Program-made: the position numbers and the translations under genes | Source of the DNA: Balanoglossus misakiensis | Taxonomy: Eukaryota > Hemichordata | Direction of reading: 5' to 3' | Length of the DNA stretch: 64,000 nucleotides | NCBI GenBank assembly: GCA_040954595.2 | Contig: CM082587.2 | Span: 9,176,001-9,240,000 of the forward strand | Part shown: positions 1-25,537 of the stretch, piece by piece | Position numbering within the stretch: position 1 is the first letter of the stretch | How the letters are laid out: each line of letters starts with the position of its first letter | Notes under the pieces: generated by a model | Database searches by the model: none | The model's input: the letters and a program-made list of their open reading frames with translations, nothing else | Told to the model about the DNA's origin: nothing

Positions 1-29
1 GCCTGGGAATACTACGTGCTGTAGGCTTC
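1..29 (+). rRNA. 5S rRNA, 3' end only
   Basis: The first 28-29 bases match the last part of the 5S genes further along, followed by a long T-run. The rest of this gene lies to the left of the window. Confidence 0.9.
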
Positions 30-272
30 AAATTGTTTTTTTTTTTTTAACTTTGCCATTAAAGAATCGTGTCGGGTTATATTTTTTCTCGCATGTGTCC
101 GTTTTATTCCTTTTTATCCAAGTGCCTTCATTCTATGATTACTTTTTGCAAAACAGAACAAACCAAACCACAATTTTTTATAGCCCCCTTGCCTTATAAG
201 ATACGGAAGATCGCTCGGTCACACACAAAATTGGCCAGATCGGGCTATGTGTTCAATAGTATAGACTTGGGG

Positions 273-278
273 TTTATA
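273..278 (+). promoter_or_regulatory. TATA-like element of the 5S gene
   Basis: TTTATA sits 30 to 25 bases before the 5S start and recurs at the same spacing before every copy, including the gene-less units. An upstream TATA-like box at this distance is known for 5S genes of several invertebrates. Its role here is inferred from position and conservation. Confidence 0.55.
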
Positions 279-302
279 GCAGTAGAAATTCAAGCATCCT
301 TC

Positions 303-422
303 GCCTACGGCCATACCACGTAGAATACGCCGGTTCTCGTCTGATCACCGAAGCAAACCTGCGTTGGGCGTAGTTAGTACTTGGATGGGAGACCGCCTGG
401 GAATACTACGTGCTGTAGGCTT
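303..422 (+). rRNA. 5S ribosomal RNA, copy 1
   Basis: This 120-nt gene starts GCCTACGGCCATACCACG and ends GCTGTAGGCTT, so the 5' and 3' ends pair as helix I. The internal promoter region is recognisable, with the conserved box C sequence TGGATGGGAGACCGCC. A T-run just downstream serves as the RNA polymerase III terminator. A TATA-like TTTATA lies at -30 and a C at -1. It is the large-subunit 5S RNA, transcribed by Pol III with TFIIIA. Confidence 0.96.
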
Positions 423-426
423 CAAT

Positions 427-436
427 TTGTTTTTTT
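427..436 (+). terminator. Pol III terminator after 5S
   Basis: A run of seven T residues follows a few bases after the 5S 3' end, and is repeated after each gene. In two of the complete units (starting 3717 and 4504), and after the fragment at the left edge, the run is 14 T long. Confidence 0.75.
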
Positions 437-694
437 AACTTTGCCATTAAAGAATCGTGTCGGGTTATATTTTTTCTCGCATGTGTCCGTTTTATTCCTT
501 TTTATCCAAGTGCCTTCATTCTATGATTACTTTTTGCAAAACAGAACAAACCAAATTAAACCACAATTTTTTATAGCCCCTTGCCTTCTAAGATACGGAA
601 GATCGCTCGGTCACACACAAAATTGGCCGGATCGGGCTATGTGTTCAATAGTATAGACTTGGGGTTTATAGCAGTAGAAATTCAAGCATCCTTC

Positions 695-814
695 GCCTAC
701 GGCCATACCACGTAGAATACGCCGGTTCTCGTCTGATCACCGAAGCAAACCTGCGTTGGGCGTAGTTAGTACTTGGATGGGAGACCGCCTGGGAATACTA
801 CGTGCTGTAGGCTT
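695..814 (+). rRNA. 5S ribosomal RNA, copy 2
   Basis: Same 120-nt gene as copy 1, with the same boundaries, TATA-like box at -30 and T-run terminator. Confidence 0.96.
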
Positions 815-1087
815 CAATTTGTTTTTTTAACTTTGCCATTAAAGAATCGTGTCGGGTTATATTTTTTCTCGCATGTGTCCGTTTTATTCCTTTTTATCCA
901 AGTGCCTTCATTCTATGATTACTTTTTGCAAAACAGAACAAACCAAATTAAACCACAATTTTTTATAGCCCCCTTGCCTTATAAGATACGGAAGATCGCA
1001 CGGTCACACACAAAATTGGCCAGATCGGGCTATGTGTTCAATAGTATAGACTTGGGGTTTATAGCAGTAGAAATTCAAGCATCCTTC

Positions 1088-1207
1088 GCCTACGGCCATA
1101 CCACGTAGAATACGCCGGTTCTCGTCTGATCACCGAAGCAAACCTGCGTTGGGCGTAGTTAGTACTTGGATGGGAGACCGCCTGGGAATACTACGTGCTG
1201 TAGGCTT
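1088..1207 (+). rRNA. 5S ribosomal RNA, copy 3
   Basis: Same 120-nt gene as copy 1. The spacer before it carries a single-base variant (GATCGCACGG in place of GATCGCTCGG) that is shared with the next unit. Confidence 0.96.
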
Positions 1208-1480
1208 CAATTTGTTTTTTTAACTTTGCCATTAAAGAATCGTGTCGGGTTATATTTTTTCTCGCATGTGTCCGTTTTATTCCTTTTTATCCAAGTGCCT
1301 TCATTCTATGATTACTTTTTGCAAAACAGAACAAACCAAATTAAACCACAATTTTTTATAGCCCCCTTGCCTTATAAGATACGGAAGATCGCACGGTCAC
1401 ACACAAAATTGGCCAGATCGGGCTATGTGTTCAATAGTATAGACTTGGGGTTTATAGCAGTAGAAATTCAAGCATCCTTC

Positions 1481-1600
1481 GCCTACGGCCATACCACGTA
1501 GAATACGCCGGTTCTCGTCTGATCACCGAAGCAAACCTGCGTTGGGCGTAGTTAGTACTTGGATGGGAGACCGCCTGGGAATACTACGTGCTGTAGGCTT
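1481..1600 (+). rRNA. 5S ribosomal RNA, copy 4
   Basis: Same 120-nt gene as copy 1. The spacer variant shared with copy 3 suggests the two units arose by local duplication. Confidence 0.96.
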
Positions 1601-1873
1601 CAATTTGTTTTTTTAACTTTGCCATTAAAGAATCGTGTCGGGTTATATTTTTTCTCGCATGTGTCCGTTTTATTCCTTTTTATCCAAGTGCCTTCATTCT
1701 ATGATTACTTTTTGCAAAACAGAACAAACCAAATTAAACCACAATTTTTTATAGCCCCCTTGCCTTCTAAGATACGGAAGATCGCTCGGTCACACACAAA
1801 ATTGGCCAGATCGGGCTATGTGTTCAATAGTATAGACTTGGGGTTTATAGCAGTAGAAATTCAAGCATCCTTC

Positions 1874-1993
1874 GCCTACGGCCATACCACGTAGAATACG
1901 CCGGTTCTCGTCTGATCACCGAAGCAAACCTGCGTTGGGCGTAGTTAGTACTTGGATGGGAGACCGCCTGGGAATACTACGTGCTGTAGGCTT
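1874..1993 (+). rRNA. 5S ribosomal RNA, copy 5
   Basis: Same 120-nt gene as copy 1. The unit after it has no 5S gene (see 2262). Confidence 0.96.
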
Positions 1994-2261
1994 CAATTTG
2001 TTTTTTTAACTTTGCCATTAAAGAATCGTGTCGGGTTATATTTTTTCTCGCATGTGTCCGTTTTATTCCTTTTTATCCAAGTGCCTTCATTCTATGATTA
2101 CTTTTTGCAAAACAGAACAAACCAAACCACAATTTTTTATAGCCCCCTTGCCTTATAAGATACGGAAGATCGCTCGGTCACACACAAAATTGGCCAGATC
2201 GGGCTATGTGTTCAATAGTATAGACTTGGGGTTTATAGCAGTAGAAATTCAAGTATCCTTT

Positions 2262-2268
2262 GCCTACG
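2262..2268 (+). pseudogene. 5S unit with the gene deleted (1)
   Basis: At the place where a 5S gene should stand, only its first seven bases GCCTACG remain, joined directly to the spacer that follows the T-run. About 112 bp of the gene are missing, so this unit is near 276 bp long. The upstream TATA-like box is retained. Confidence 0.9.
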
Positions 2269-2537
2269 TCAATTTGTTTTTTTAACTTTGCCATTAAAGA
2301 ATCGTGTCGGGTTATATTTTTTCTCGCATGTGTCCGTTTTATTCCTTTTTATCCAAGTGCCTTCATTCTATGATTACTTTTTGCAAAACAGAACAAACCA
2401 AACCACAATTTTTTATAGCCCCCTTGCCTTATAAGATACGGAAGATCGCTCGGTCACACACAAAATTGGCCAGATCGGGCTATGTGTTCAATAGTATAGA
2501 CTTGGGGTTTATAGCAGTAGAAATTCAAGCATCCTCC

Positions 2538-2657
2538 GCCTACGGCCATACCACGTAGAATACGCCGGTTCTCGTCTGATCACCGAAGCAAACCTGCGTT
2601 GGGCGTAGTTAGTACTTGGATGGGAGACCGCCTGGGAATACTACGTGCTGTAGGCTT
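2538..2657 (+). rRNA. 5S ribosomal RNA, copy 6
   Basis: Same 120-nt gene as copy 1. One base differs in the immediate 5' flank (CTCC rather than TTCG context). Confidence 0.95.
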
Positions 2658-2930
2658 CAATTTGTTTTTTTAACTTTGCCATTAAAGAATCGTGTCGGGT
2701 TATATTTTTTCTCGCATGTGTCCGTTTTATTCCTTTTTATCCAAGTGCCTTCATTCTATGATTACTTTTTGCAAAACAGAACAAACCAAATTAAACCACA
2801 ATTTTTTATAGCCCCCTTGCCTTCTAAGATACGGAAGATCGCTCGGTCACACACAAAATTGGCCAGATCGGGCTATGTGTTCAATAGTATAGACTTGGGG
2901 TTTATAGCAGTAGAAATTCAAGCATCCTTC

Positions 2931-3050
2931 GCCTACGGCCATACCACGTAGAATACGCCGGTTCTCGTCTGATCACCGAAGCAAACCTGCGTTGGGCGTA
3001 GTTAGTACTTGGATGGGAGACCGCCTGGGAATACTACGTGCTGTAGGCTT
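2931..3050 (+). rRNA. 5S ribosomal RNA, copy 7
   Basis: Same 120-nt gene as copy 1, in a standard 393-bp unit. Confidence 0.96.
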
Positions 3051-3323
3051 CAATTTGTTTTTTTAACTTTGCCATTAAAGAATCGTGTCGGGTTATATTT
3101 TTTCTCGCATGTGTCCGTTTTATTCCTTTTTATCCAAGTGCCTTCATTCTATGATTACTTTTTGCAAAACAGAACAAACCAAATTAAACCACAATTTTTT
3201 ATAGCCCCCTTGCCTTCTAAGATACGGAAGATCGCTCGGTCACACACAAAATTGGCCAGATCGGGCTATGTGTTCAATAGTATAGACTTGGGGTTTATAG
3301 CAGTAGAAATTCAAGCATCCTTC

Positions 3324-3443
3324 GCCTACGGCCATACCACGTAGAATACGCCGGTTCTCGTCTGATCACCGAAGCAAACCTGCGTTGGGCGTAGTTAGTA
3401 CTTGGATGGGAGACCGCCTGGGAATACTACGTGCTGTAGGCTT
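3324..3443 (+). rRNA. 5S ribosomal RNA, copy 8
   Basis: Same 120-nt gene as copy 1, in a standard 393-bp unit. Confidence 0.96.
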
Positions 3444-3716
3444 CAATTTGTTTTTTTAACTTTGCCATTAAAGAATCGTGTCGGGTTATATTTTTTCTCG
3501 CATGTGTCCGTTTTATTCCTTTTTATCCAAGTGCCTTCATTCTATGATTACTTTTTGCAAAACAGAACAAACCAAATTAAACCACAATTTTTTATAGCCC
3601 CCTTGCCTTCTAAGATACGGAAGATCGCTCGGTCACACACAAAATTGGCCAGATCGGGCTATGTGTTCAATAGTATAGACTTGGGGTTTATAGCAGTAGA
3701 AATTCAAGCATCCTTC

Positions 3717-3836
3717 GCCTACGGCCATACCACGTAGAATACGCCGGTTCTCGTCTGATCACCGAAGCAAACCTGCGTTGGGCGTAGTTAGTACTTGGAT
3801 GGGAGACCGCCTGGGAATACTACGTGCTGTAGGCTT
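3717..3836 (+). rRNA. 5S ribosomal RNA, copy 9
   Basis: Same 120-nt gene as copy 1, followed by the long (14 T) terminator and a spacer subtype with ATAAGGTATGG. Confidence 0.96.
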
Positions 3837-4110
3837 CAAATTGTTTTTTTTTTTTTAACTTTGCCATTAAAGAATCGTGTCGGGTTATATTTTTTCTCGC
3901 ATGTGTCCGTTTTATTCCTTTTTATCCAAGTGCCTTCATTCTATGATTACTTTTTGCAAAACAGAACAAACCAAACCACAATTTTTTATAGCCCCCTTGC
4001 CTTATAAGGTATGGAAGATCGCTCGGTCACACACAAAATTGGCCAGATCGGGCTATGTGTTTAATAGTATAGACTTGGGGTTTATAGCAGTAGAAATTCA
4101 AGCATCCTTC

Positions 4111-4230
4111 GCCTACGGCCATACCACGTAGAATACGCCGGTTCTCGTCTGATCACCGAAGCAAACCTGCGTTGGGCGTAGTTAGTACTTGGATGGGAGA
4201 CCGCCTGGGAATACTACGTGCTGTAGGCTT
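4111..4230 (+). rRNA. 5S ribosomal RNA, copy 10
   Basis: Same 120-nt gene as copy 1. Confidence 0.96.
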
Positions 4231-4503
4231 CAATTTGTTTTTTTAACTTTGCCATTAAAGAATCGTGTCGGGTTATATTTTTTCTCGCATGTGTCCGTTT
4301 TATTCCTTTTTATCCAAGTGCCTTCATTCTATGATTACTTTTTGCAAAACAGAACAAACCAAATTAAACCACAATTTTTTATAGCCCCCTTGCCTTCTAA
4401 GATACGGAAGATCGCTCGGTCACACACAAAATTGGCCAGATCGGGCTATGTGTTCAATAGTATAGACTTGGGGTTTATAGCAGTAGAAATTCAAGCATCC
4501 TTC

Positions 4504-4623
4504 GCCTACGGCCATACCACGTAGAATACGCCGGTTCTCGTCTGATCACCGAAGCAAACCTGCGTTGGGCGTAGTTAGTACTTGGATGGGAGACCGCCTG
4601 GGAATACTACGTGCTGTAGGCTT
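4504..4623 (+). rRNA. 5S ribosomal RNA, copy 11
   Basis: Same 120-nt gene as copy 1. Its downstream spacer is the same long-T subtype as after copy 9, which points to a two-unit (about 787 bp) duplication step. Confidence 0.96.
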
Positions 4624-4897
4624 CAAATTGTTTTTTTTTTTTTAACTTTGCCATTAAAGAATCGTGTCGGGTTATATTTTTTCTCGCATGTGTCCGTTTT
4701 ATTCCTTTTTATCCAAGTGCCTTCATTCTATGATTACTTTTTGCAAAACAGAACAAACCAAACCACAATTTTTTATAGCCCCCTTGCCTTATAAGGTATG
4801 GAAGATCGCTCGGTCACACACAAAATTGGCCAGATCGGGCTATGTGTTTAATAGTATAGACTTGGGGTTTATAGCAGTAGAAATTCAAGTATCCTTT

Positions 4898-4904
4898 GCC
4901 TACG
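4898..4904 (+). pseudogene. 5S unit with the gene deleted (2)
   Basis: Same deletion junction as at 2262, with the same flanking point changes (AAGTATCCTTTGCC). The shared breakpoint shows one original event that was later copied within the array. Confidence 0.9.
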
Positions 4905-5173
4905 TCAATTTGTTTTTTTAACTTTGCCATTAAAGAATCGTGTCGGGTTATATTTTTTCTCGCATGTGTCCGTTTTATTCCTTTTTATCCAAGTGCCTTC
5001 ATTCTATGATTACTTTTTGCAAAACAGAACAAACCAAACCACAATTTTTTATAGCCCCCTTGCCTTATAAGATACGGAAGATCGCTCGGTCACACACAAA
5101 ATTGGCCAGATCGGGCTATGTGTTCAATAGTATAGACTTGGGGTTTATAGCAGTAGAAATTCAAGCATCCTTC

Positions 5174-5293
5174 GCCTACGGCCATACCACGTAGAATACG
5201 CCGGTTCTCGTCTGATCACCGAAGCAAACCTGCGTTGGGCGTAGTTAGTACTTGGATGGGAGACCGCCTGGGAATACTACGTGCTGTAGGCTT
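5174..5293 (+). rRNA. 5S ribosomal RNA, copy 12
   Basis: Same 120-nt gene as copy 1. It is the last complete gene of the array in the window. Confidence 0.96.
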
Positions 5294-5566
5294 CAATTTG
5301 TTTTTTTAACTTTGCCATTAAAGAATCGTGTCGGGTTATATTTTTTCTCGCATGTGTCCGTTTTATTCCTTTTTATCCAAGTGCCTTCATTCTATGATTA
5401 CTTTTTGCAAAACAGAACAAACCAAATTAAACCACAATTTTTTATAGCCCCCTTGCCTTCTAAGATACGGAAGATCGCTCGGTCACACACAAAATTGGCC
5501 AGATCGGGCTATGTGTTCAATAGTATAGACTTGGGGTTTATAGCAGTAGAAATTCAAGTATCCTTT

Positions 5567-5573
5567 GCCTACG
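5567..5573 (+). pseudogene. 5S unit with the gene deleted (3)
   Basis: Third instance of the same deletion junction, next to the edge of the array. After it only a partial spacer follows, to about 5735. Confidence 0.9.
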
Positions 5574-5735
5574 TCAATTTGTTTTTTTAACTTTGCCATT
5601 AAAGAATCGTGTCGGGTTATATTTTTTCTCGCATGTGTCCGTTTTATTCCTTTTTATCCAAGTGCCTTCATTCTATGATTACTTTTTGCAAAACAGAACA
5701 AACCAAACCACAATTTTTTATAGCCCCCTTGCCTT

Positions 5736-6495
5736 TCACCTAGGCCTGAATGTTGAGGGAATTATTATCCTTGGAGGGCCACCATCACATTCACTCTTGA
5801 GGCTCAATTTTCCATTTCCCAAACTTAATGTAACATTCACTTTGTCAGTATTAGGACCCTTGCGTTCGCGTTCTTGCTAAGTCCAAAATTGGGGCTAAAA
5901 TTACACCGATATTGTCTGCCTACACTGGATGTAATTCTGAGACATCATTAATCAGTTCACATAAAAAAGTCATTTATTTCCAATAATATATCCGTAACTT
6001 CTTCAAGTTACATTTCTCTTGAAATGTATGAATGCAACAAGAAATGACAACAAATATCAAGGTCTTTCACTGTATCTTCTTTTAAAATATGTCGGTGCTG
6101 CCTCAAATAACCATTCTGGATCGACGACACATAAATTTCTAGAGGAAGAAAAAGAACATATTATTAATTATTATACATCTAGTGCCGAGAACAATAGATT
6201 TTGGCGTGCAATAAAAAGCCGTACGGAACGGTACGTACGGAACGTGCGTTAAATAAGCCTCAAGTTTCAAGGTGCCCCAACTCACCATGTACAGGTATGC
6301 GTTGTTATGCGGACGGTTTAAAGACACCCCACTCCAATGCACGCGCACGTACGTAAACAAAAAAGAAAGATGGCTGCTCACTGAGTCAACTGAGCGGTTT
6401 TCGATCGATTGTATCGGCATTTTGGGCGTTTTGAAAGCCAAGAAACATGCAACACAAGAACTAACGGAGATGTAAGATGTATAATAATAAGGTTA
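5736..6495. other. Intergenic, no gene recognised
   Basis: Single-copy-looking sequence after the 5S array. Short open frames on both strands show no motif or family resemblance, and I see no splice-linked coding pattern. Confidence 0.5.
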
Positions 6496-7062
6496 GGCTG
6501 CATTCACAAACACCTCTGGAGGGGGGGACAGGAGAATTGAGGGGGGGGATTTGAAAAAATTGAGGGTATGTAAGGGGGGGGGATTTGAAATAATTTAGGG
6601 ACTGAAAGGGGGGGACTTGAAAACTTTAACGACTAAATATTTATTTTGAGTCCACAAAAATGCAGTTTCGCACCCTTTAATTTACAAAATTTTCTAATGG
6701 GAGGGGGACACCCCCTCCCAAACCCACCCCCTTCAATTCTCGGTGTACAATGTCTCCCAACACAGAATACAAATATATGTACTTAAACAATAAAAACAAT
6801 GTTCAGTTTTAATACCCACTGATGAGGGGAAACATCAGTTTCAAATTCTTTTCATGGGAGCGCTGTTTTTCTTTTTACAAGATAGATAGGTGATGTGTTT
6901 TGCTCTGTGAAAGAAAATGGGGGGGGGATTTCAAAATTTTGGCAGTTCGGAAGGGGGGGATTTGAAAATATTGGCAGTTTGGAAGGGGGGCATGTGAAAA
7001 TTAGCGGTAAAAAAAATTGAATTCTCCCGCCCCCCCCTCCAGAGGTGTTTGTGAATGCAGCC
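6496..7062. mobile_element. TIR element with G-rich arms
   Basis: GGCTGCATTCACAAACACCT at the left end is mirrored by its reverse complement at the right end (about 30 bp in all, running into G/C runs). The interior has several GGGGGGGATTTGAAA-type blocks in both orientations. There is no coding potential, so it is a non-autonomous inverted-repeat element. Confidence 0.75.
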
Positions 7063-7185
7063 TTATTACGAAAATACCGCAAAGTATGCACTCGGACATT
7101 AGCGCAGCGCATCGCCCTCTGCTGCGCGTCGAGCGATACTTGGCGCTAATGTCCTCGTGCATACTTTGCGGTATTTTCGTAATAA
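7063..7185. mobile_element. Palindromic element
   Basis: TTATTACGAAAATACCGCAA at the left end is answered by its reverse complement at the right end. The arms of over 40 bp extend through CAAAGTATGCAC with one mismatch, leaving a short centre. It abuts the preceding TIR element directly. Confidence 0.75.
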
Positions 7186-7194
7186 CCTCATAGT

Positions 7195-7363
7195 ATTATA
7201 TTATACCAGTATATTGATGGTGTAAATCACGCCATTTGATTGGTCGAGACACGTCATGTGACCGTGATATATTAGCCATATACCACAGTCATATATCATA
7301 GTCAAAGAAAATGCCTTTTTAAAATGTTTTATGCAAAGTTTCAATATACTGGCATAATATAAT
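7195..7363. mobile_element. Small inverted-repeat element
   Basis: ATTATATTATACCAGTATAT at the left and its near-exact reverse complement at the right (one base different) frame about 120 bp of AT-rich sequence. Confidence 0.6.
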
Positions 7364-7478
7364 AGCAATAAAACACCCCCAGCCATGGTATACCACTCGA
7401 TTTTGACCAGTTCGTGCGTATATGTCGTGAACTGGTCAAAATCTCGTGGTATACCATGGCTGGGGGTGTTTTATTGCT
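7364..7478. mobile_element. Hairpin element
   Basis: Arms of about 45 bp (AGCAATAAAACACCCCCAGC at the left, mirrored at the right) surround a short loop containing a second inverted segment (TTTTGACCAGTTC / GAACTGGTCAAAA). Nothing in it is coding. Confidence 0.75.
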
Positions 7479-8135
7479 TAAACAGACAAGGCTAAATAAA
7501 TTGCACTGAATTTCCAGCAACATGGATATCATGTGTATATATGAATGTAGTAGCTAGTAGTACATGTTGTTGTAGAGTTGTATTTAACATAGCAACATGA
7601 GAAGAAACCTCTCAGCCCAATGAGACTACATCTGTCATCTTTAATCAAATAACAATACATTATACAAAGGGTATACAATAGCAAATACAATAAATGCATT
7701 CCAAACTAATTTTGAAATTCCATAATTCAAAATCTGTCTAACAGTGTTACTTATTTAATGGAATTTGACTTGTGCTGGTTAATGATAAATTCATGAACAT
7801 GTGCAGGTTTAGTGAGATAAATAATGAACACAGGTAAAACTAATTGTCGATTGTCTAGATTTTTACATTAAAATTTTTTATCTATCTTTTCTTATATTTC
7901 ACATTGAAATAAAACCAACACTGAAATTTGCTGACCGAGGAGGACTTTCTTTACAAGGTCAAATAGTTCAAGTTAGTCATGTCAGAGGTATGCAGGTTAC
8001 AACATAACACCAGCTCCATATTACTCACATTCTGAGGTCATACTGTGGTAATATGGTGAGCTATGTATGTGATAAAGGTAAGTATGATTATCGTGCAGAA
8101 ATGAGTTTACGAATATAAACTGAAAATATAGTCAC
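7479..8135. other. Non-coding region downstream of DHX33 exons
   Basis: AT-rich sequence that should hold the last coding exon and 3' UTR of DHX33. I could not find the expected conserved C-terminal segment here. No repeat stands out. Confidence 0.4.
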
Positions 8136-23381
<15,246 letters not shown>

Positions 23382-24213
23382 TGCATTGAATTTGTTCTGT
23401 ACCGAAGGTATGCGAATGAATACGATCTACATGGAACCACTCATTCATTAAACAACCTCAAGTCTTGAGTCCGGTATCACACGTGTGTTGATCTCATGCG
23501 GGCAGCCATTTTGTAAACAAGGGTCACCACTGGGGTCACGACCTGACAGGGGTCACGTTCGCTACGTACGCAATGAGATAGGGACCGCTCAGTTTTACAG
23601 GGGGGGGGGGGGGTCACGGAAAATTATGGAAGAGATGGTGGGGGTCACTAACTTTCAAGCATTGTCCACCCAGCGAAGAAAAGACAAATGTAACCATCTC
23701 AGACATAGACTAATTAGGGAGTGTCTACATATTACTTCAAGGGGGATCCCAGAGGATTTCCATATTTTCATTATTTTTGCTTCCCTCCCCAAATAAGAAA
23801 ATAAAATATGACCAAAAAAATTTGGTCCCCCTTGTTTTCCCTTAGAATCCCTCACGCCTTTCACAGATATTGTTGACTTTGATTATCGACTAACAAAAAT
23901 ACCGTTTTGTTGGCTGGGTCATACACAATCCCCAGTTAAAATTTGAGCAAATTCGGCCAACGCAGAGCGAAGCTATTTTCGTCTGAAGTTGTCAAGAACA
24001 GCGAAAATGCAAACTGAGAAAAACGGCCATTTGCATTGTTGACACCTATTTGTTAAGCTGAGAACTCATTCAGAAAAGTGCTATTTTGGGATGATTATGC
24101 ACCATTTCCGCCAAGACGTATTAGTCACGATGTGGGTCAGTATTAGGCCTACCGATTTATGTAAAAAAGTAAAATTTGGCAAAAATCACAACTTTTCATG
24201 CAATGCCACCTTA
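23382..24213. other. Region upstream of DHX33
   Basis: Contains the likely DHX33 promoter side. A G-run follows GGGACCGCTCAGTTTTA at about 23581; the same end sequence with a G-run recurs at the right edge of the window (63893). A 69-aa minus open frame and 103-aa plus open frame have no recognisable features. Confidence 0.4.
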
Positions 24214-24323
24214 ATTCGCGGGTTCCGAGTTACCGAAACAGGCCGCGTGAGGGCGTATCAATGACGTCATTATAAGTACAAAGTGCGTGGTCCGCATTAT
24301 TTTGACAAAAACACTGCCTGAAA

Positions 24324-25530
24324 ATGGTAAATTGGTTTTGTGCGGCTCCTGGCTGTACTATCAGCTTGCGCAAGAAAAGAAACGCCGCAAAATACCCTGG
24401 ATTGGCAGACGTGACATTTCATGCATTCCCAACTGAGAAACATCGCCGACTTCGACAGCAGTGGATTTCCGTGTTACGTCGGAAGGATGACTGGTCACCG
24501 AACAATTATTCCCGTGTTTGTTCGAGGCATTTTCCGGGCAATAAAGGGCCGACCAAGGAGTTTCCAGTGCCGACACTTTTTCAGTATGACAACTGGAAAC
24601 AGCCCGTCACAGTTCGTTCCACTGGTGTCATTGGCAAACTCTCGCAACATCGACAAGATTCAGAGCTGCATTCAAATTCACATGGTTTCTGTGGGGACGA
24701 CGATTGTTATACACCCATCAGGGAAGTTGATATGATTGTTGACGATCTGTATGATGGTGTAGGCCTTGATATTCAGTTGGGATCTGAAGACACACCTTCC
24801 AGTAAGTTTGGGTTTATTAGTTTCACTTCACATGATATAATATATTGTCATTTTTGTAGGTCATATGAAAAGGAAAGAGAAATTGTTTGAAAATGAATTT
24901 AGGCACTACTGTCGTACTGATTAATTTTACAGGCACATGAATGTCATGACCGCTGTGACAAAGTGCAACTGTGTGAACAACTCAGTGTCACAGTCACTTC
25001 ATTTTCAATTTAAACAGAAAGCCCCATACAAATGATATGGGGTTAGATACATACACTGCAAGGATGTATAACATAGCTTGTATAGCTTGTACATGTAGTT
25101 GTAGCCATCAGGGGATCCATGAATTAGCACGAATATAAATAACTGCAGGTTTCTCTTTGCATTTGATTTATCTTATATTAGTTTTAAAAATTTATGAAAA
25201 CGTTTTGAAATTTAGTTGTAAAAATCCTGCACTTTTGTGATCTTGTTTATTAAAGTTATGTGTTTATTATTTACAGAAATGTACTCGGCTGTAAAGTGTT
25301 GTGGTGTTACCAAGCCACCCAGTGATCATGACTACATCTCTATGGTTGATGACACAACAGGCAAACCAAACTTGGATGGTGTTTCAAAGACCAGAGTAAT
25401 GCCCATTTCAGGGGAAACACAGAAACGACATGTTGTGCATTGTGAAGAGGAGATGGATTCTTTTGTACTACCTAAACACTGTAAAATGACTGTAACCTGT
25501 GATCGTGAAACGCAGACTGATTTGACGTAA
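24324..25530 (+). CDS. THAP-domain protein
   Basis: Two exons, 24324-24801 and 25277-25530, joined by a GT-AG intron in phase 1, give 243 aa. The N-terminal 90 residues form a THAP zinc finger: Cys6, Cys11, Trp47, Cys66 and His69 (C2CH), and PVPTLF at 81-86 matching the family's AVPTIF box. THAP fingers bind DNA; relatives include P-element transposases and host regulators. The C-terminal half is acidic and without a known fold, ending near ETQTDLT, a motif common in THAP-type and transposon proteins. The stop codon lies 8 bp before the inner inverted repeat at 25538. A GTAATG at the stop could act as a weak donor, in which case the protein would be longer. Confidence 0.75.
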
Positions 25531-25537
25531 TGTAAAC

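Larger units (their letters stand above)
1..5735 (+). repeat. Tandem 5S rDNA array
   Basis: The stretch is a head-to-tail array with a period of 392-394 bp. Each regular unit holds a 120-nt 5S gene and a spacer of about 273 bp. Twelve complete genes, one 3' fragment at the window edge and three gene-less units are present. Spacers fall into visible subtypes: T-run of 7 or 14 after the gene, presence or absence of a 5-bp TTAAA insertion, and a few point variants. The array stops inside a spacer at about 5735, where unrelated sequence begins. The left end is cut by the window, so the true array is longer. Confidence 0.97.

Noticed and set aside
381-5590. Repeated open frames of 84-112 aa through the 5S genes and spacers
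   Set aside because: They cross the 5S rRNA and its spacer, begin at a TTG or ATG inside RNA sequence and repeat only because the DNA repeats.
1-5735. CRISPR-like regular repeat array
   Set aside because: Period and unit content are those of 5S rDNA. Units are nearly identical throughout and have no variable spacers.
24361-24735. Alternative frames overlapping THAP exon 1
   Set aside because: The frame at 24324 has the complete C2CH signature; the others are out-of-frame shadows.
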